Positions 27,530-35,934 of a DNA stretch of 64,000 nucleotides are shown here, piece by piece. The first letter of the stretch is position 1, and each line of letters opens with the position of its first letter. The notes under the pieces are model-generated. The model worked only from the letters and a program-made list of their open reading frames with translations. It made no database searches and was not told the origin of the DNA. A program made the translations under genes and the position numbers. The stretch comes from Bacteroidia bacterium (lineage in GTDB: Bacteria > Bacteroidota > Bacteroidia > Bacteroidales > Azobacteroidaceae), in contig BNWW01000001.1 in the NCBI GenBank assembly GCA_025999115.1, positions 1 to 64,000 of the forward strand, written 5' to 3'.

Positions 27530-28909
27530 ATGAAAAATAATAATATCATACGATCTATCGCATCATTGGCGATTTTATTTTCCTTTTTTTCTTGCGATAA
27601 TTTGCTGGAAACAGATCTCCCTGTCAGTATTATTCCTCAAGAAGATATATTTAAAGACGCAAAAAATATCAAAATGGCGGTTAACGGTTTATATACACAA
27701 AATCTGTTGTCCAACCGGCTTTTTTATTACGGTATTCCTTATTATCTTACTCAAATTACGGACGATGCCGTATTTGCAGCTACCGATTACGATGATTTGC
27801 GCAACAATACTTATACTTCGGCCAATACGTATTTGGCTTATTATTGGGCGGATGCTTACAACGCTATTTTGTTGAGCAACGATTTGATAACTAATTTAGA
27901 GCCTTCTACAATCATATCGGAAGCAGACAAGCAACACTATATCGGCGAAGCCAAATATTTTAGGGCTTATTCTTATTTCGTATTGACCTATTTGTATGGT
28001 GCAGTACCTTATATTACAACTTCCAATTTTTGGGAAACCTCACTCCAAGGGCGTGATTCGAGAGAAGTGGTAGTCGGACACATCATTCAAGATTTGAAAG
28101 ATGTGGAAATCGCTTTGGTAAACAGTTCAAATGAAAACATCAAAGTAACCAAACTTGCCGCATCCGCTTTGTTGGCTCGAACCTATCTCTACCAAGGCGA
28201 GTGGAAAAATGCGGAAGACAAAGCAGATTATATCATTCGGGATTCGACCTACAAGTTAGACAAGAACATCGATGATGTTTTCCTGCGTAGCAGTAAAGAA
28301 TCCATTTTCAAAACTTCATCGAGTGGTTCATGGAGTTCTTACATTGACCGGGTTTATTATGGACAACAAGCTGTAAATAATAATTTTCTGCGACTGACCG
28401 ACGATTTTGTCAATTCTTTTGAAGACGGTGATTTGCGGAAAACCAAATGGACAACTACCGTTTCCGGATTTCAACATCCCTACAAATACCACCGTACAGC
28501 GGCATCTTCGCCGGGTCCGGCCGAAGATTTCGTTTCTTTGCGATTGACCGAACAGTATTTTATTCGGGCAGAAGCCGCAGCGCAACAAGGGCAACAGGAT
28601 AAATTAGAGGCTGCCATTGATGATGTGAATGTGATCAGAGAACGTGCCGGATTAGCTCCATTGCCGAAAACCTTGACGAAACAGCAAGTGCTGCTTAGCA
28701 TCGAACAAGAACGCCGTCATGAGTTTTTTGCAGAAGAAGGACATCGCTGGTGGGATTTGGTTCGCACCGGACGCGCCGATGCTGTATTGGGTGCTTTTCC
28801 GGGCAAACAATGGGAATCCTACAAAGCATTATTACCTGTACCTCAGGCAGAATTGAATAAGAATAAACATTTGGAACCTCAGAATTCGGGGTACAACAAG
28901 GTTAATTGA
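27530..28909 (+). CDS. SusD/RagB-family lipoprotein
   Basis: 459 residues, normal for the family. Lipobox FSFFSC at about residue 22, then the SusD start DNLLETDLPVSIIPQEDIF. TPR-like helices include YIGEAKYFRAYSYFVLTYLYG, and the C-terminal region has RRHEFFAEEGHRWWDLVRTG, the strongest family signature. Surface-exposed lid that captures ligand for the SusC channel, 21 bp downstream of it. Confidence 0.95.
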   Translation: MKNNNIIRSIASLAILFSFFSCDNLLETDLPVSIIPQEDIFKDAKNIKMAVNGLYTQNLLSNRLFYYGIPYYLTQITDDAVFAATDYDDLRNNTYTSANTYLAYYWADAYNAILLSNDLITNLEPSTIISEADKQHYIGEAKYFRAYSYFVLTYLYGAVPYITTSNFWETSLQGRDSREVVVGHIIQDLKDVEIALVNSSNENIKVTKLAASALLARTYLYQGEWKNAEDKADYIIRDSTYKLDKNIDDVFLRSSKESIFKTSSSGSWSSYIDRVYYGQQAVNNNFLRLTDDFVNSFEDGDLRKTKWTTTVSGFQHPYKYHRTAASSPGPAEDFVSLRLTEQYFIRAEAAAQQGQQDKLEAAIDDVNVIRERAGLAPLPKTLTKQQVLLSIEQERRHEFFAEEGHRWWDLVRTGRADAVLGAFPGKQWESYKALLPVPQAELNKNKHLEPQNSGYNKVN

Positions 28910-28943
28910 ATATAGGAACAATTGAAAATTAAAAATTAAAAAT

Positions 28944-31400
28944 ATGTGGTTATTTTCTTTAGTATTACTGTTAATTCTGTCGAGTTATTTGATATTAATA
29001 GTAGATATAATTAAACGAGGAAAGAAAGATTCCAAGTTAATAAATCCCGTGTGGTTATGGATAGTCGCTTTTATCCCATTATTCGGTCTGATTATTTATC
29101 TTACATCTAAAAGAAATCACAAAGGATGGATAGCCGTCGTTTTACTCTTTTTGAGCCTCAACATGAACGCACAAACATTGAAAGGTCACGTTTATTCCCT
29201 TGAAAAAGGGAAAAAACTGCCGCTTACCGGCGCAAACGTCTTTTTCAAAGGGGGTAGTAATGGCGTTATTACAGATGCAAAAGGCGCTTTCTCCATTACA
29301 AAAAAAGAGGATGACAGTAAGTATTTGTATGCTTCTTTAGTTGGCTATAACAGCGATAGTTTGTTGGTAAACACAGCGCAAAACAATGTGTCGTTTACGC
29401 TGGCGGAAGGGGTTAGTTTAGCGGACGTGGTTATAACCGGTAATCAATCGGGTGTGGTTTTGTCTCGTCTTTCCGTCAACAAAACCGAATTAATTACTAA
29501 AACAGGTTTAGTCAAAATGGCTTGTTGTAATTTGTCGGAAAGTTTTGAAAACAGTGCAACCGTTACGGTCGGTTTCACGGATGCGGTGTCCGGCGCCAAA
29601 CAAGTGCAATTACTTGGATTATCGGGTATATACAGTCAGTTATTAACGGAAAATGTGCCGACACACCGGGGATTGCTCTCCACTTTTGGAATGAGTTATA
29701 TTCCCGGTAGTTGGTTGGAGTCCATTCAGATATCCAAAGGCGCTTCATCGGTGGTAAACGGTTATGAATCGGTTACCGGACAAATCAATCTGGAAATGAA
29801 AAAGCCGAATTACACGGAGCCTTTGTTTATCAATGTCTATGCCGATCAATTGGGACGTTATGAAACGAATATCACGGCGGCAACCAAAGTTGCTAAGGAC
29901 TTATGGACGAGTTTGCTTCTGCACGGATCTACCGATGCCGATGCACACGACTACAACAACGACGGTTTTCTCGATATGCCTAAAACAAAATTCATCAATG
30001 CTTACAATCGTTGGTTTTATTTGAATGAAGCCGGTATTCAATCGCGTACCGGACTGAAATTTCTCTACGATTCGCGCGAAGGCGGACAGCATAATGATCA
30101 CCAAAATGATCCCGCACATGCCGATGCCGAACACTACCTGTATAAAACCAATATCCAAAACAAAGGCATTGGTGTTGAAAATAAAACGGGTTTCACGGTC
30201 GGCGATAAAGAAGGACAGAGCATCGGACTGATCAACAGTTTCAATTTTTCGGATGAAAATTTAGATTATGGCAATCCGAATCCGGTTGCCGGCAACAAAT
30301 TGTATCATGGCCGGCAAAATTCTTTTTACAGCAACGCTTTGTTTAATTCCGATTTTGGGCCGGCGCATAAATACACCCTCGGCGCCAGCTTTACTTACGA
30401 CAATTACAAAACGTCTTTTGAAGATCGTCAGACACATAGTACGGTTCCCCATACCGCGATAGACAGGACTGAAATAATTCCCGGTATTTTCGGAGAATAT
30501 ACCTACTCGTGGAGAGAAAAGTTTACGATTATCATTGGCGCTCGCGAAGATTACAACAGCCGCTATGGTTGGTTGTTTACACCGCGGGCCAATGTGCGCT
30601 ACAATGTTTTGGAAGAATTGGTGTTGCGGGCATCGGTCGGACGCGGTTATCGCTCGCCCAATGTGATTGCCGATAACATTGGTCTGCTGGCAACTGCACG
30701 CAAGTTCAATCTCGAAGAAGTAAATAACTTGGGCATCGAAAAGGCTTGGAATTACGGCGGAAATATCAGCGCCTACATTCCCGTTTGGAACGAAAAAACA
30801 TTGATTATCAGTCTCGATTATTTTCATACGCAATTTCAAAATCAAGCCGTGATTGATCCGGAAAGAGATCGCAACAGCGTTTTCTTCTACAACCAACACG
30901 GTTCTTCGTATGCAGATGCTTGGCAGGCCGATTTATCGATTACACCGTTCAAAGGTTTCGATGTATTTGCCGCATTTCGCTACAACGATACACAAATTAC
31001 CTACACCGATCAAGGAGTGGATTATCAAGTAGAAAAGCCCTTGACTTCCCGTTATCGCGGATTGGTCAATTTGGCATATTCTACTCCTATGCGCAGGTGG
31101 GTATTCGATTTTACAGCACAAATCAATGGCCCTTCGCGGATCCCCGGATTGAACGGATACAACTCGCAGATAAGAAGATCCGAACCGTTCCCGGTGTATT
31201 TTGCGCAAGTTACCAAAAATACGAAGCGGTTTGATATTTATCTGGGTACGGAAAATCTGTTCGATTTCAAACAGAAAAATCCGATTCTCAATGCCGATCA
31301 ACCGTTTGGAAGAGATTTTGATTCGTCGTTAGTGTGGGGGCCGGTTGTAGGTCGAAAAATATATGCAGGAATTAGGTTGCGATTTGGTAAATTGCCTTGA
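28944..31400 (+). CDS. TonB-dependent receptor with an N-terminal PLDc_N-type membrane domain
   Basis: 818 residues. Residues 1-65 are two transmembrane helices separated by DIIKRGKKDSKLINPVWLW and ending LFGLIIYLTSKR, the pattern of the phospholipase D N-terminal (PLDc_N) domain. Directly after comes a signal-peptide-like segment (GWIAVVLLFLSLNMNAQ), a CarboxypepD-reg domain (LKGHVYSLEKGKKLPLTGAN), a plug with KMACCNLSESFENSATVTVG, and a barrel ending in GRKIYAGIRLRFGKL. This receptor type commonly sits beside HMA proteins in Bacteroidota. The extra helices would tether the start in the inner membrane before the internal signal; there is no internal start codon that would exclude them except the ATG inside NMNAQ, which would lose the signal. 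A fusion or lost start/stop pair is possible. Confidence 0.8.
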   Translation: MWLFSLVLLLILSSYLILIVDIIKRGKKDSKLINPVWLWIVAFIPLFGLIIYLTSKRNHKGWIAVVLLFLSLNMNAQTLKGHVYSLEKGKKLPLTGANVFFKGGSNGVITDAKGAFSITKKEDDSKYLYASLVGYNSDSLLVNTAQNNVSFTLAEGVSLADVVITGNQSGVVLSRLSVNKTELITKTGLVKMACCNLSESFENSATVTVGFTDAVSGAKQVQLLGLSGIYSQLLTENVPTHRGLLSTFGMSYIPGSWLESIQISKGASSVVNGYESVTGQINLEMKKPNYTEPLFINVYADQLGRYETNITAATKVAKDLWTSLLLHGSTDADAHDYNNDGFLDMPKTKFINAYNRWFYLNEAGIQSRTGLKFLYDSREGGQHNDHQNDPAHADAEHYLYKTNIQNKGIGVENKTGFTVGDKEGQSIGLINSFNFSDENLDYGNPNPVAGNKLYHGRQNSFYSNALFNSDFGPAHKYTLGASFTYDNYKTSFEDRQTHSTVPHTAIDRTEIIPGIFGEYTYSWREKFTIIIGAREDYNSRYGWLFTPRANVRYNVLEELVLRASVGRGYRSPNVIADNIGLLATARKFNLEEVNNLGIEKAWNYGGNISAYIPVWNEKTLIISLDYFHTQFQNQAVIDPERDRNSVFFYNQHGSSYADAWQADLSITPFKGFDVFAAFRYNDTQITYTDQGVDYQVEKPLTSRYRGLVNLAYSTPMRRWVFDFTAQINGPSRIPGLNGYNSQIRRSEPFPVYFAQVTKNTKRFDIYLGTENLFDFKQKNPILNADQPFGRDFDSSLVWGPVVGRKIYAGIRLRFGKLP

Positions 31401-31441
31401 TTCATATCTTGTGTTAATAACATAATTATTACAAATAAAAA

Positions 31442-32065
31442 ATGAAAATGAAAAAGACGAAATTTTTCGCTTTATTGTCCATGCTTGTGGTATTTACCGC
31501 TTGCGGCGGCAGCGACGACAGCAAAGCCGATCAATCCATTTTTTTTGGGACATTGGCTCCCCACAATTTAAGTGAAGGCTCGTTTGATTTAACGGCGACG
31601 GCCTCTTCCGGATTACCTGTTTCTTTCAAAAGCAGCGACCTTTCCGTGGCATTAGTCAGTGGCAAGTCGGTGATTTTGTTGAAAAAAGGAACGACTACGA
31701 TTACAGCCGCTCAATCGGGAAACGATGCTTTTTATGAAGCGCCCAGTGTGAATCAAACCTTGATTGTCAATGAAGACAACAACACCGCCAAGACCAATCA
31801 GACGATTACTTGGGATTTGCCTGAAACTGCGTGGAATTTTTCGCAAGGCGAACTAACGCTCAATGCGACAGCAACGTCCGGATTGCCGGTTACCTTTTCC
31901 GCCGCACATCCCAATGTGCAAATCAGCGGAAATACCCTGACATTAACTTATAGCGGATCTCATTACGATACGAACATTGATATTACGGCTTATCAAGCGG
32001 GGAACAACGAATACAATGCAGCGCCGTTAGTAGTAAAAGTATTACATATCAGTCACTCGGAGTAA
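31442..32065 (+). CDS. Lipoprotein with two Ig-like repeats, paralogue A
   Basis: 207 residues. Lipobox VVFTAC at about residue 21 (followed by GGSDDSK). Two repeats of about 85 residues share the pattern QxIxF/W...SxGxxxLxATATSGLPVTF...SGxxxxL...DITAYQAGNxxYNAAP. This resembles bacterial Ig-like (MBG/Big-type) surface modules. It is a paralogue of the gene at 32442. Position after the receptor genes suggests a surface partner; no known domain gives the ligand. Confidence 0.8.
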   Translation: MKMKKTKFFALLSMLVVFTACGGSDDSKADQSIFFGTLAPHNLSEGSFDLTATASSGLPVSFKSSDLSVALVSGKSVILLKKGTTTITAAQSGNDAFYEAPSVNQTLIVNEDNNTAKTNQTITWDLPETAWNFSQGELTLNATATSGLPVTFSAAHPNVQISGNTLTLTYSGSHYDTNIDITAYQAGNNEYNAAPLVVKVLHISHSE

Positions 32066-32097
32066 AATATTAAGTATCCATCTAAATTATAGACAAA

Positions 32098-32445
32098 ATG
32101 AAAAAGACAAAATTATTTGTATTGCTTATGGCAATGATTTCGCTTGTAAGTATGAGCGCTATGGCGCAAGATAAAAAAGCGGACAAAAAGAAGAAAAAAG
32201 AAACGGTTACTTTTGTTACCAATTTGTTTTGCATCAATTGCCAAACAAAAATTGAACGCCATTTATCGTGGGAAAAAGGCGTGAAAGATGTACAAACGAA
32301 TTTGGACAAGAAAACCGTTACCATTGAATACGATCCGGCTAAAACCAACGAAGAAACCTTGCGAAAAGTGATTATCGATTTGGAATATACCTGTGAAAAA
32401 GTGGAAGAACCGGCGCCGGATGGGGATAAAAACAAAAAGGAATGA
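32098..32445 (+). CDS. Exported single-HMA-domain protein, paralogue A
   Basis: 115 residues: signal peptide (LLMAMISLVSMSAMAQ), a lysine-rich linker (DKKADKKKKKE), then one HMA fold with FCINCQTKIERHLSWEKGVK and a further cysteine near the end (EYTCEKVEE). The linker and WEKGVKD segment are shared with the protein at 35031. Overlaps the next lipoprotein gene by ATGA, implying translational coupling. Likely periplasmic metal carrier; metal unknown. Confidence 0.87.
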   Translation: MKKTKLFVLLMAMISLVSMSAMAQDKKADKKKKKETVTFVTNLFCINCQTKIERHLSWEKGVKDVQTNLDKKTVTIEYDPAKTNEETLRKVIIDLEYTCEKVEEPAPDGDKNKKE

Positions 32446-33092
32446 TGATATTCGGACATACAATCAGCAAGCAAGGAATTTCCTTTCTTGCTGCATTCTT
32501 ATTGGCGCTGACGGCTTGTAACCCGGAAGAGGCGAAAGAGGATCAGACCATTCTGTTTGAGAATGTTCCTGCTCAAATAAGCATAACGGAGGGGTCGCTT
32601 CCTCTGAAAGCCACTTCCTCATCGGGCTTGCTTGTTACGTTTACGAGCAGCGATGAAAGCGTTGCTATTATTGAAAACGGAGAAGCGATTTTCCGAAAAC
32701 CGGGTGTCGTTTCTATCACGGCAAGTCAAGCAGGCAACTCGCAGTTTTATGAAGCGGCCAATGTGGTGCAAACATTCGAAATATTAAGCGTAGATCCGAG
32801 GAAGAAAGAGCAAACCATTCATTTTGAACTCGTAAGTTCGTGGAAATCAAGTGAAGGACCTATTCTATTAAATGCGACAGCCACATCGGGTTTGCCCGTA
32901 ACATACACGTCCGGCGATAAAAAAGTAGGATTCATATCTTCCGGCCATTTAATATTAGAGCATTATTATTATCCGGAAACGGCCTATACAAAAACGATCG
33001 CCATCACCGCATCGCAGGCCGGTAATTCGGAGTATAATCCCGCGGCTAATGTAACCAAGTTGCTCAAGGCTACGATTGACGTAGAACATTAA
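32442..33092 (+). CDS. Lipoprotein with two Ig-like repeats, paralogue B
   Basis: 216 residues. Lipobox ALTAC at about residue 26 (NPEEAKEDQ follows). Two Ig-like repeats as in paralogue A: ATSSSGLLVTFTSSDESVAI and SITASQAGNSQFYEAANVVQ, then ATATSGLPVTYTSGDKKVGF. Starts within the stop codon of the HMA gene (ATGATG; 32442 or 32445). Same probable role as paralogue A, unknown. Confidence 0.8.
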   Translation: MMIFGHTISKQGISFLAAFLLALTACNPEEAKEDQTILFENVPAQISITEGSLPLKATSSSGLLVTFTSSDESVAIIENGEAIFRKPGVVSITASQAGNSQFYEAANVVQTFEILSVDPRKKEQTIHFELVSSWKSSEGPILLNATATSGLPVTYTSGDKKVGFISSGHLILEHYYYPETAYTKTIAITASQAGNSEYNPAANVTKLLKATIDVEH

Positions 33093-33102
33093 TTTTAAAA
33101 AT

Positions 33103-33522
33103 ATGAATATGAAACGAATATACCCTATCATATTATTTTTTGTGCTGTTTAGTAGCGCATTATTTGCAGCCGGTAACGACAACCCTACAACCGGTTTAAC
33201 GGAGATTGCCAACGGTTTCACATCCGCAGGAGATGGAAATCACACCATTCATCTCTATACCGCCAATGGAAAATTGACCCGGGGTTACAACGAAATATTC
33301 ATCGCCACAACCGACAGCGAAGGTTATTTTGTAGATGACTTCCTCTACATCGGTTTTACTCCTTTGATGAATATGGGTGCGATGAAACATTCTACCCCCA
33401 TTGGAAAGGTGGAAAAAGTGGAAGGAAAAGCGCTTTACAAGACATGGTTTTCTTTTCTAATGGCAGGCTCGTGGATATTGGATATAAATTATACCACCAA
33501 CGATCTTACCGAAGTAATATAG
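33103..33522 (+). CDS. YtkA-like secreted protein, stop codon completed by the IS end
   Basis: 139 residues: signal peptide (IILFFVLFSSALFAAG), then one beta domain with NEIFIATTDSEGYFVDD, the histidine/methionine segment LMNMGAMKHSTPIGKVEKVE and FSFLMAGSWILDINYT, matching YtkA-like domains (related to FixH and CopC-like folds). The MxxMxMKH-type cluster could bind copper; this is inference. The TAG stop (33520-33522) uses the first G of the inserted IS, so a few native C-terminal residues may have been lost. Start 33103 or 33109. Confidence 0.72.
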   Translation: MNMKRIYPIILFFVLFSSALFAAGNDNPTTGLTEIANGFTSAGDGNHTIHLYTANGKLTRGYNEIFIATTDSEGYFVDDFLYIGFTPLMNMGAMKHSTPIGKVEKVEGKALYKTWFSFLMAGSWILDINYTTNDLTEVI

Positions 33523-34174
33523 GGGACTTCTAAAAATTAATTCATTTTCAATCAAATAATTATGCGTATCTTTGTAGTGTATAAATAACCTATAAAAATG
33601 TAGTAAGATGCAGTACAAAAGACGAGGACATATGGGATTATTTGACACGGATCACACAAAAGAAAAGTTGTCCCAAATAGGTAATCCCTTGGAAAGATTA
33701 TCCAATGTGGTAGATTTTGAGATGTTTCGACCGGAATTGGAAGAGAACATGTTAAACCACAATAAGAAAAACAATGCAGGAGCTAAGCCTTTCGATGTGG
33801 TATAGAAGACACGTGTACGCGTGGAACACATTTTTGGATTTATTGAGCAAAACATGCACGATTTTTACATTCGCTCCATTGGTCTCAAACGAGCCACATC
33901 AATTATCGGGTTAATTAATCTGACATACAATATTTGTCGCTACGAACAAATTGTTCGGTTGCAACTCTTACCGATAGGACAGTAACTATATGATAGATAG
34001 ATAGATTTTGCAAAAAATAGTGCTAAAAAGTATGATTGGATAGAAAATTTTGAATAAATTTGCAATGATTATTTCAGTTGGGATTAATGGACTTCGTTTC
34101 ATTTGGGATAGTCTCCTCTTAAAAGAGTTGGACAATAACTCCGTGCGAGAAAAAAGTAATTTTTAGAAGTCCCC
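33522..34174. mobile_element. Internally deleted IS5-family element (653 bp)
   Basis: Ends are perfect 18-bp inverted repeats: GGGGACTTCTAAAAATTA at 33522-33539 and its reverse complement at 34157-34174. It contains a promoter box TATCTTTG (33567-33574) and a transposase remnant lacking its catalytic core. No target duplication is evident (flanks ...AATATA and TTTATTA...). Too short to be autonomous; it may be mobilised by a full-length relative elsewhere in the genome. Confidence 0.85.
33608..33985 (+). pseudogene. IS5-family transposase with deleted middle
   Basis: N-terminal ~65 residues (LFDTDHTKEKLSQIGNPLER, NHNKKNNAGAKPFDVV) match IS5-family transposases. A TAG at 33803-33805 and then, in the same frame, KTRVRVEHIFGFIEQNMHDF to NLTYNICRYEQIV match the extreme C-terminus, where RVEHIFG includes the catalytic Glu region. 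The DDE core of about 200 residues between them is gone. Confidence 0.88.
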
Positions 34175-34200
34175 TTTATTAATTTAGGATTGGATATTTT

Positions 34201-35034
34201 ATGAAAAAAACAATGTTATTTTGCCTCTTGCCGGCAATTTTGGGTTTATGGGGATGCGATGAGGGAAAAAATGAAGAACGCGAAACACCGAAAGAAACGG
34301 CTACGATTTTGAAAACCGTTTTGTTGCTTGATTTTGCCGACCAGCGATGTGTGTATTGCCCCAGAGCGAGCGAAGAAGCGGCCACCTTGAAAAAGCGCTA
34401 CGACGATCGTTTAGTGGTGGTTACTATCCATGCTTATCCAACGAATCTTCCGTTGGTTACAGAAGCCGGCAATGAGTATGACCAATATTTTGGCGTGAGT
34501 AGGATAGGCCATCCGGTAGGTGTTATCGACGGAACGCTTTCGCCCGAATATTATGATTGGGAGGAGGAAATCAAGTTGCGTTTCCAAGTGGCTCCGTCCG
34601 TTACTATCGACCTTGCAGCGAACTACGACAGCGATAACCGGGCAGTCAGCCTCGTTTCGCACCTCAAAGGGTTGCGGAAAATTACAAATACGAAATTGTT
34701 GATCTGGGTGGTTGAAAACAATATTATCGACAGTCAGAAACTTCTTAACGGCGACCTTTACCATGTGGACACTCATTATCGGCATCAACACATTTTCCGC
34801 GCAGCCCTCAACGGCACTTGGGGTGAAGCCGTCATGCTCGAAGCCAACGAGGAAAAAATATTAACGAACGAGTTTAAGTTAGCCGAGAACTGGAGAGCGG
34901 AAAATATTTCCTTAGTTGCCTTTATTTATAATACGGCAACGGATGAAGTGTTGGATGTGGCAGAAACGGAGATAGGCGTCATTGCGGGCTTGACCCGCAA
35001 TCCCCTGAAACAATTAAGAATGATAAAACAATGA
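34201..35034 (+). CDS. Omp28-family lipoprotein
   Basis: 277 residues. Signal peptide and lipobox LGLWGC (about residue 19). A thioredoxin-like start, LLLDFADQRCVYCPRASEEA, has a CxxC as in Omp28-related proteins, which are surface lipoproteins of Bacteroidota first described in Porphyromonas. The middle contains GHPVGVIDGTLSP and a C-terminal beta domain. The last ~20 residues (VIAGLTRNPLKQ) come from an in-frame palindromic repeat (34981-35001). Overlaps the next HMA gene by ATGA. It belongs to the same locus interrupted by the IS. Confidence 0.82.
   Translation: MKKTMLFCLLPAILGLWGCDEGKNEERETPKETATILKTVLLLDFADQRCVYCPRASEEAATLKKRYDDRLVVVTIHAYPTNLPLVTEAGNEYDQYFGVSRIGHPVGVIDGTLSPEYYDWEEEIKLRFQVAPSVTIDLAANYDSDNRAVSLVSHLKGLRKITNTKLLIWVVENNIIDSQKLLNGDLYHVDTHYRHQHIFRAALNGTWGEAVMLEANEEKILTNEFKLAENWRAENISLVAFIYNTATDEVLDVAETEIGVIAGLTRNPLKQLRMIKQ
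34981..35001 (+). repeat. Palindromic repeat inside the Omp28 3' end
   Basis: ATTGCGGG-CTTGA-CCCGCAAT, a perfect 8-bp stem with a 5-nt loop. It encodes IAGLTRNP in frame. The same hairpin family is widespread between genes in many bacteria; here it extends a coding region. Confidence 0.7.
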
Positions 35035-35339
35035 AATCAAAAATTTTATTTCTACTTACGATTGCCTCGCTGCTGTTATTCGGTTTAACGGCAAACACGC
35101 AAGAAAACAAGGATGCGAAACAGAAAAAAGCCGTAGTTACTTTCGTCGTGAATATGTCGTGCGATAACTGCAAAAATCGCATAGAGAAAAATATTTCATG
35201 GGAGAAAGGCGTGAAAGACCTTCGGGTAGATTTGGAAAGCAAAACGGTAAAGATTGTGTATGATACGAGGAAAACGACGGAAGAGGATTTGCGGAAGGCG
35301 ATTGAGAAATTGGGGTATACTTGCGAAAAGTTGGAATAG
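35031..35339 (+). CDS. Exported single-HMA-domain protein, paralogue B
   Basis: 102 residues: signal peptide (ILFLLTIASLLLFGLTANTQ), short lysine-rich linker (ENKDAKQKKA), then an HMA domain with MSCDNCKNRIEKNISWEKGV and a C-terminal GYTCEKLE cysteine. Closely related to the protein at 32098, pointing to duplication within the locus. Starts in the ATGA overlap with the Omp28 gene and closes the locus. Confidence 0.88.
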   Translation: MKSKILFLLTIASLLLFGLTANTQENKDAKQKKAVVTFVVNMSCDNCKNRIEKNISWEKGVKDLRVDLESKTVKIVYDTRKTTEEDLRKAIEKLGYTCEKLE

Positions 35340-35392
35340 TGCTGGTTGGAGAGTTATTGATTGATGTAATCTCTCGCGGAGCGATTGCCCTG

Positions 35393-35608
35393 CTATTTCC
35401 CCCTATTTTTTTGAATATATTCATCAATTGTGTCAAAGACATACTCTTTCCCAAACGTATGAAGTAAACTATAATTTTCATTCAAAAAATCAAGCACGCC
35501 GGTTTCGCTGAAAATATGATATACTTCTTCGCCATTCAGTTTCTTTGCATTTTTATATTCTTCAATACAAAAAACAATAAAGTCTAATGTTTTTTCATCA
35601 CTTATCAT
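35393..35608 (-). CDS. DUF3791 family protein
   Basis: 71 residues, cytoplasmic. DFIVFCIEEYKNAKKLNGEE, VYHIFSETGVLDFLNENYSL and LHTFGKEYVFDTIDEYI match DUF3791, small proteins found in arrays with DUF3990 in gut Bacteroidota and Firmicutes, thought to be toxin-antitoxin-like accessories. Its ATG overlaps the stop of the 58-residue upstream ORF (TGATG). A second, damaged DUF3791 gene is at 43045. Confidence 0.8.
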   Translation of the reverse strand: MISDEKTLDFIVFCIEEYKNAKKLNGEEVYHIFSETGVLDFLNENYSLLHTFGKEYVFDTIDEYIQKNRGK

Positions 35609-35784
35609 CAGATGATTTCCGGTATTTTATAGGTTCCAAACTGCACTTCTTCACTTAGTAATTCTTCTAATGTAACAGGGCTAAAATGCCACAATTTTGT
35701 TAACGGAGTAATATTTAGCCATAAAGGCGGGGTAGTGTTTTTCATTTTGCATAATCGAACTTTGTTATGCGTTTCGTCGTTCAT
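35608..35784 (-). CDS. Small protein upstream of DUF3791
   Basis: 58 residues, MNDETHNKVRLCKM then PPLWLNITPLTKLWHFSPVT and a tail ending YKIPEII. Not recognised. A second ATG at codon 14 is possible. Coupled to the DUF3791 gene by a one-base stop/start overlap (TGATG), as expected for the companion in a two-gene module. It does not resemble DUF3990, the usual partner. Confidence 0.55.
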   Translation of the reverse strand: MNDETHNKVRLCKMKNTTPPLWLNITPLTKLWHFSPVTLEELLSEEVQFGTYKIPEII

Positions 35785-35934
35785 AAATAAGAAAAATTTA
35801 ATTCTACAAAATCTTTTTTCCGGATTGTCAAGTAAGGTAAAAAAATATATAAAGAAATTAAGAATTGATAAAAATACGAATATGTAAAATATTTCGCTTA
35901 TTTTTGCCGCTTCAAATGATTAAATTTTAAAAAT

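Noticed and set aside
33986..34010. GATA tandem repeats after the transposase remnant as a phase-variable tract
   Set aside because: About four units, outside any gene or promoter.
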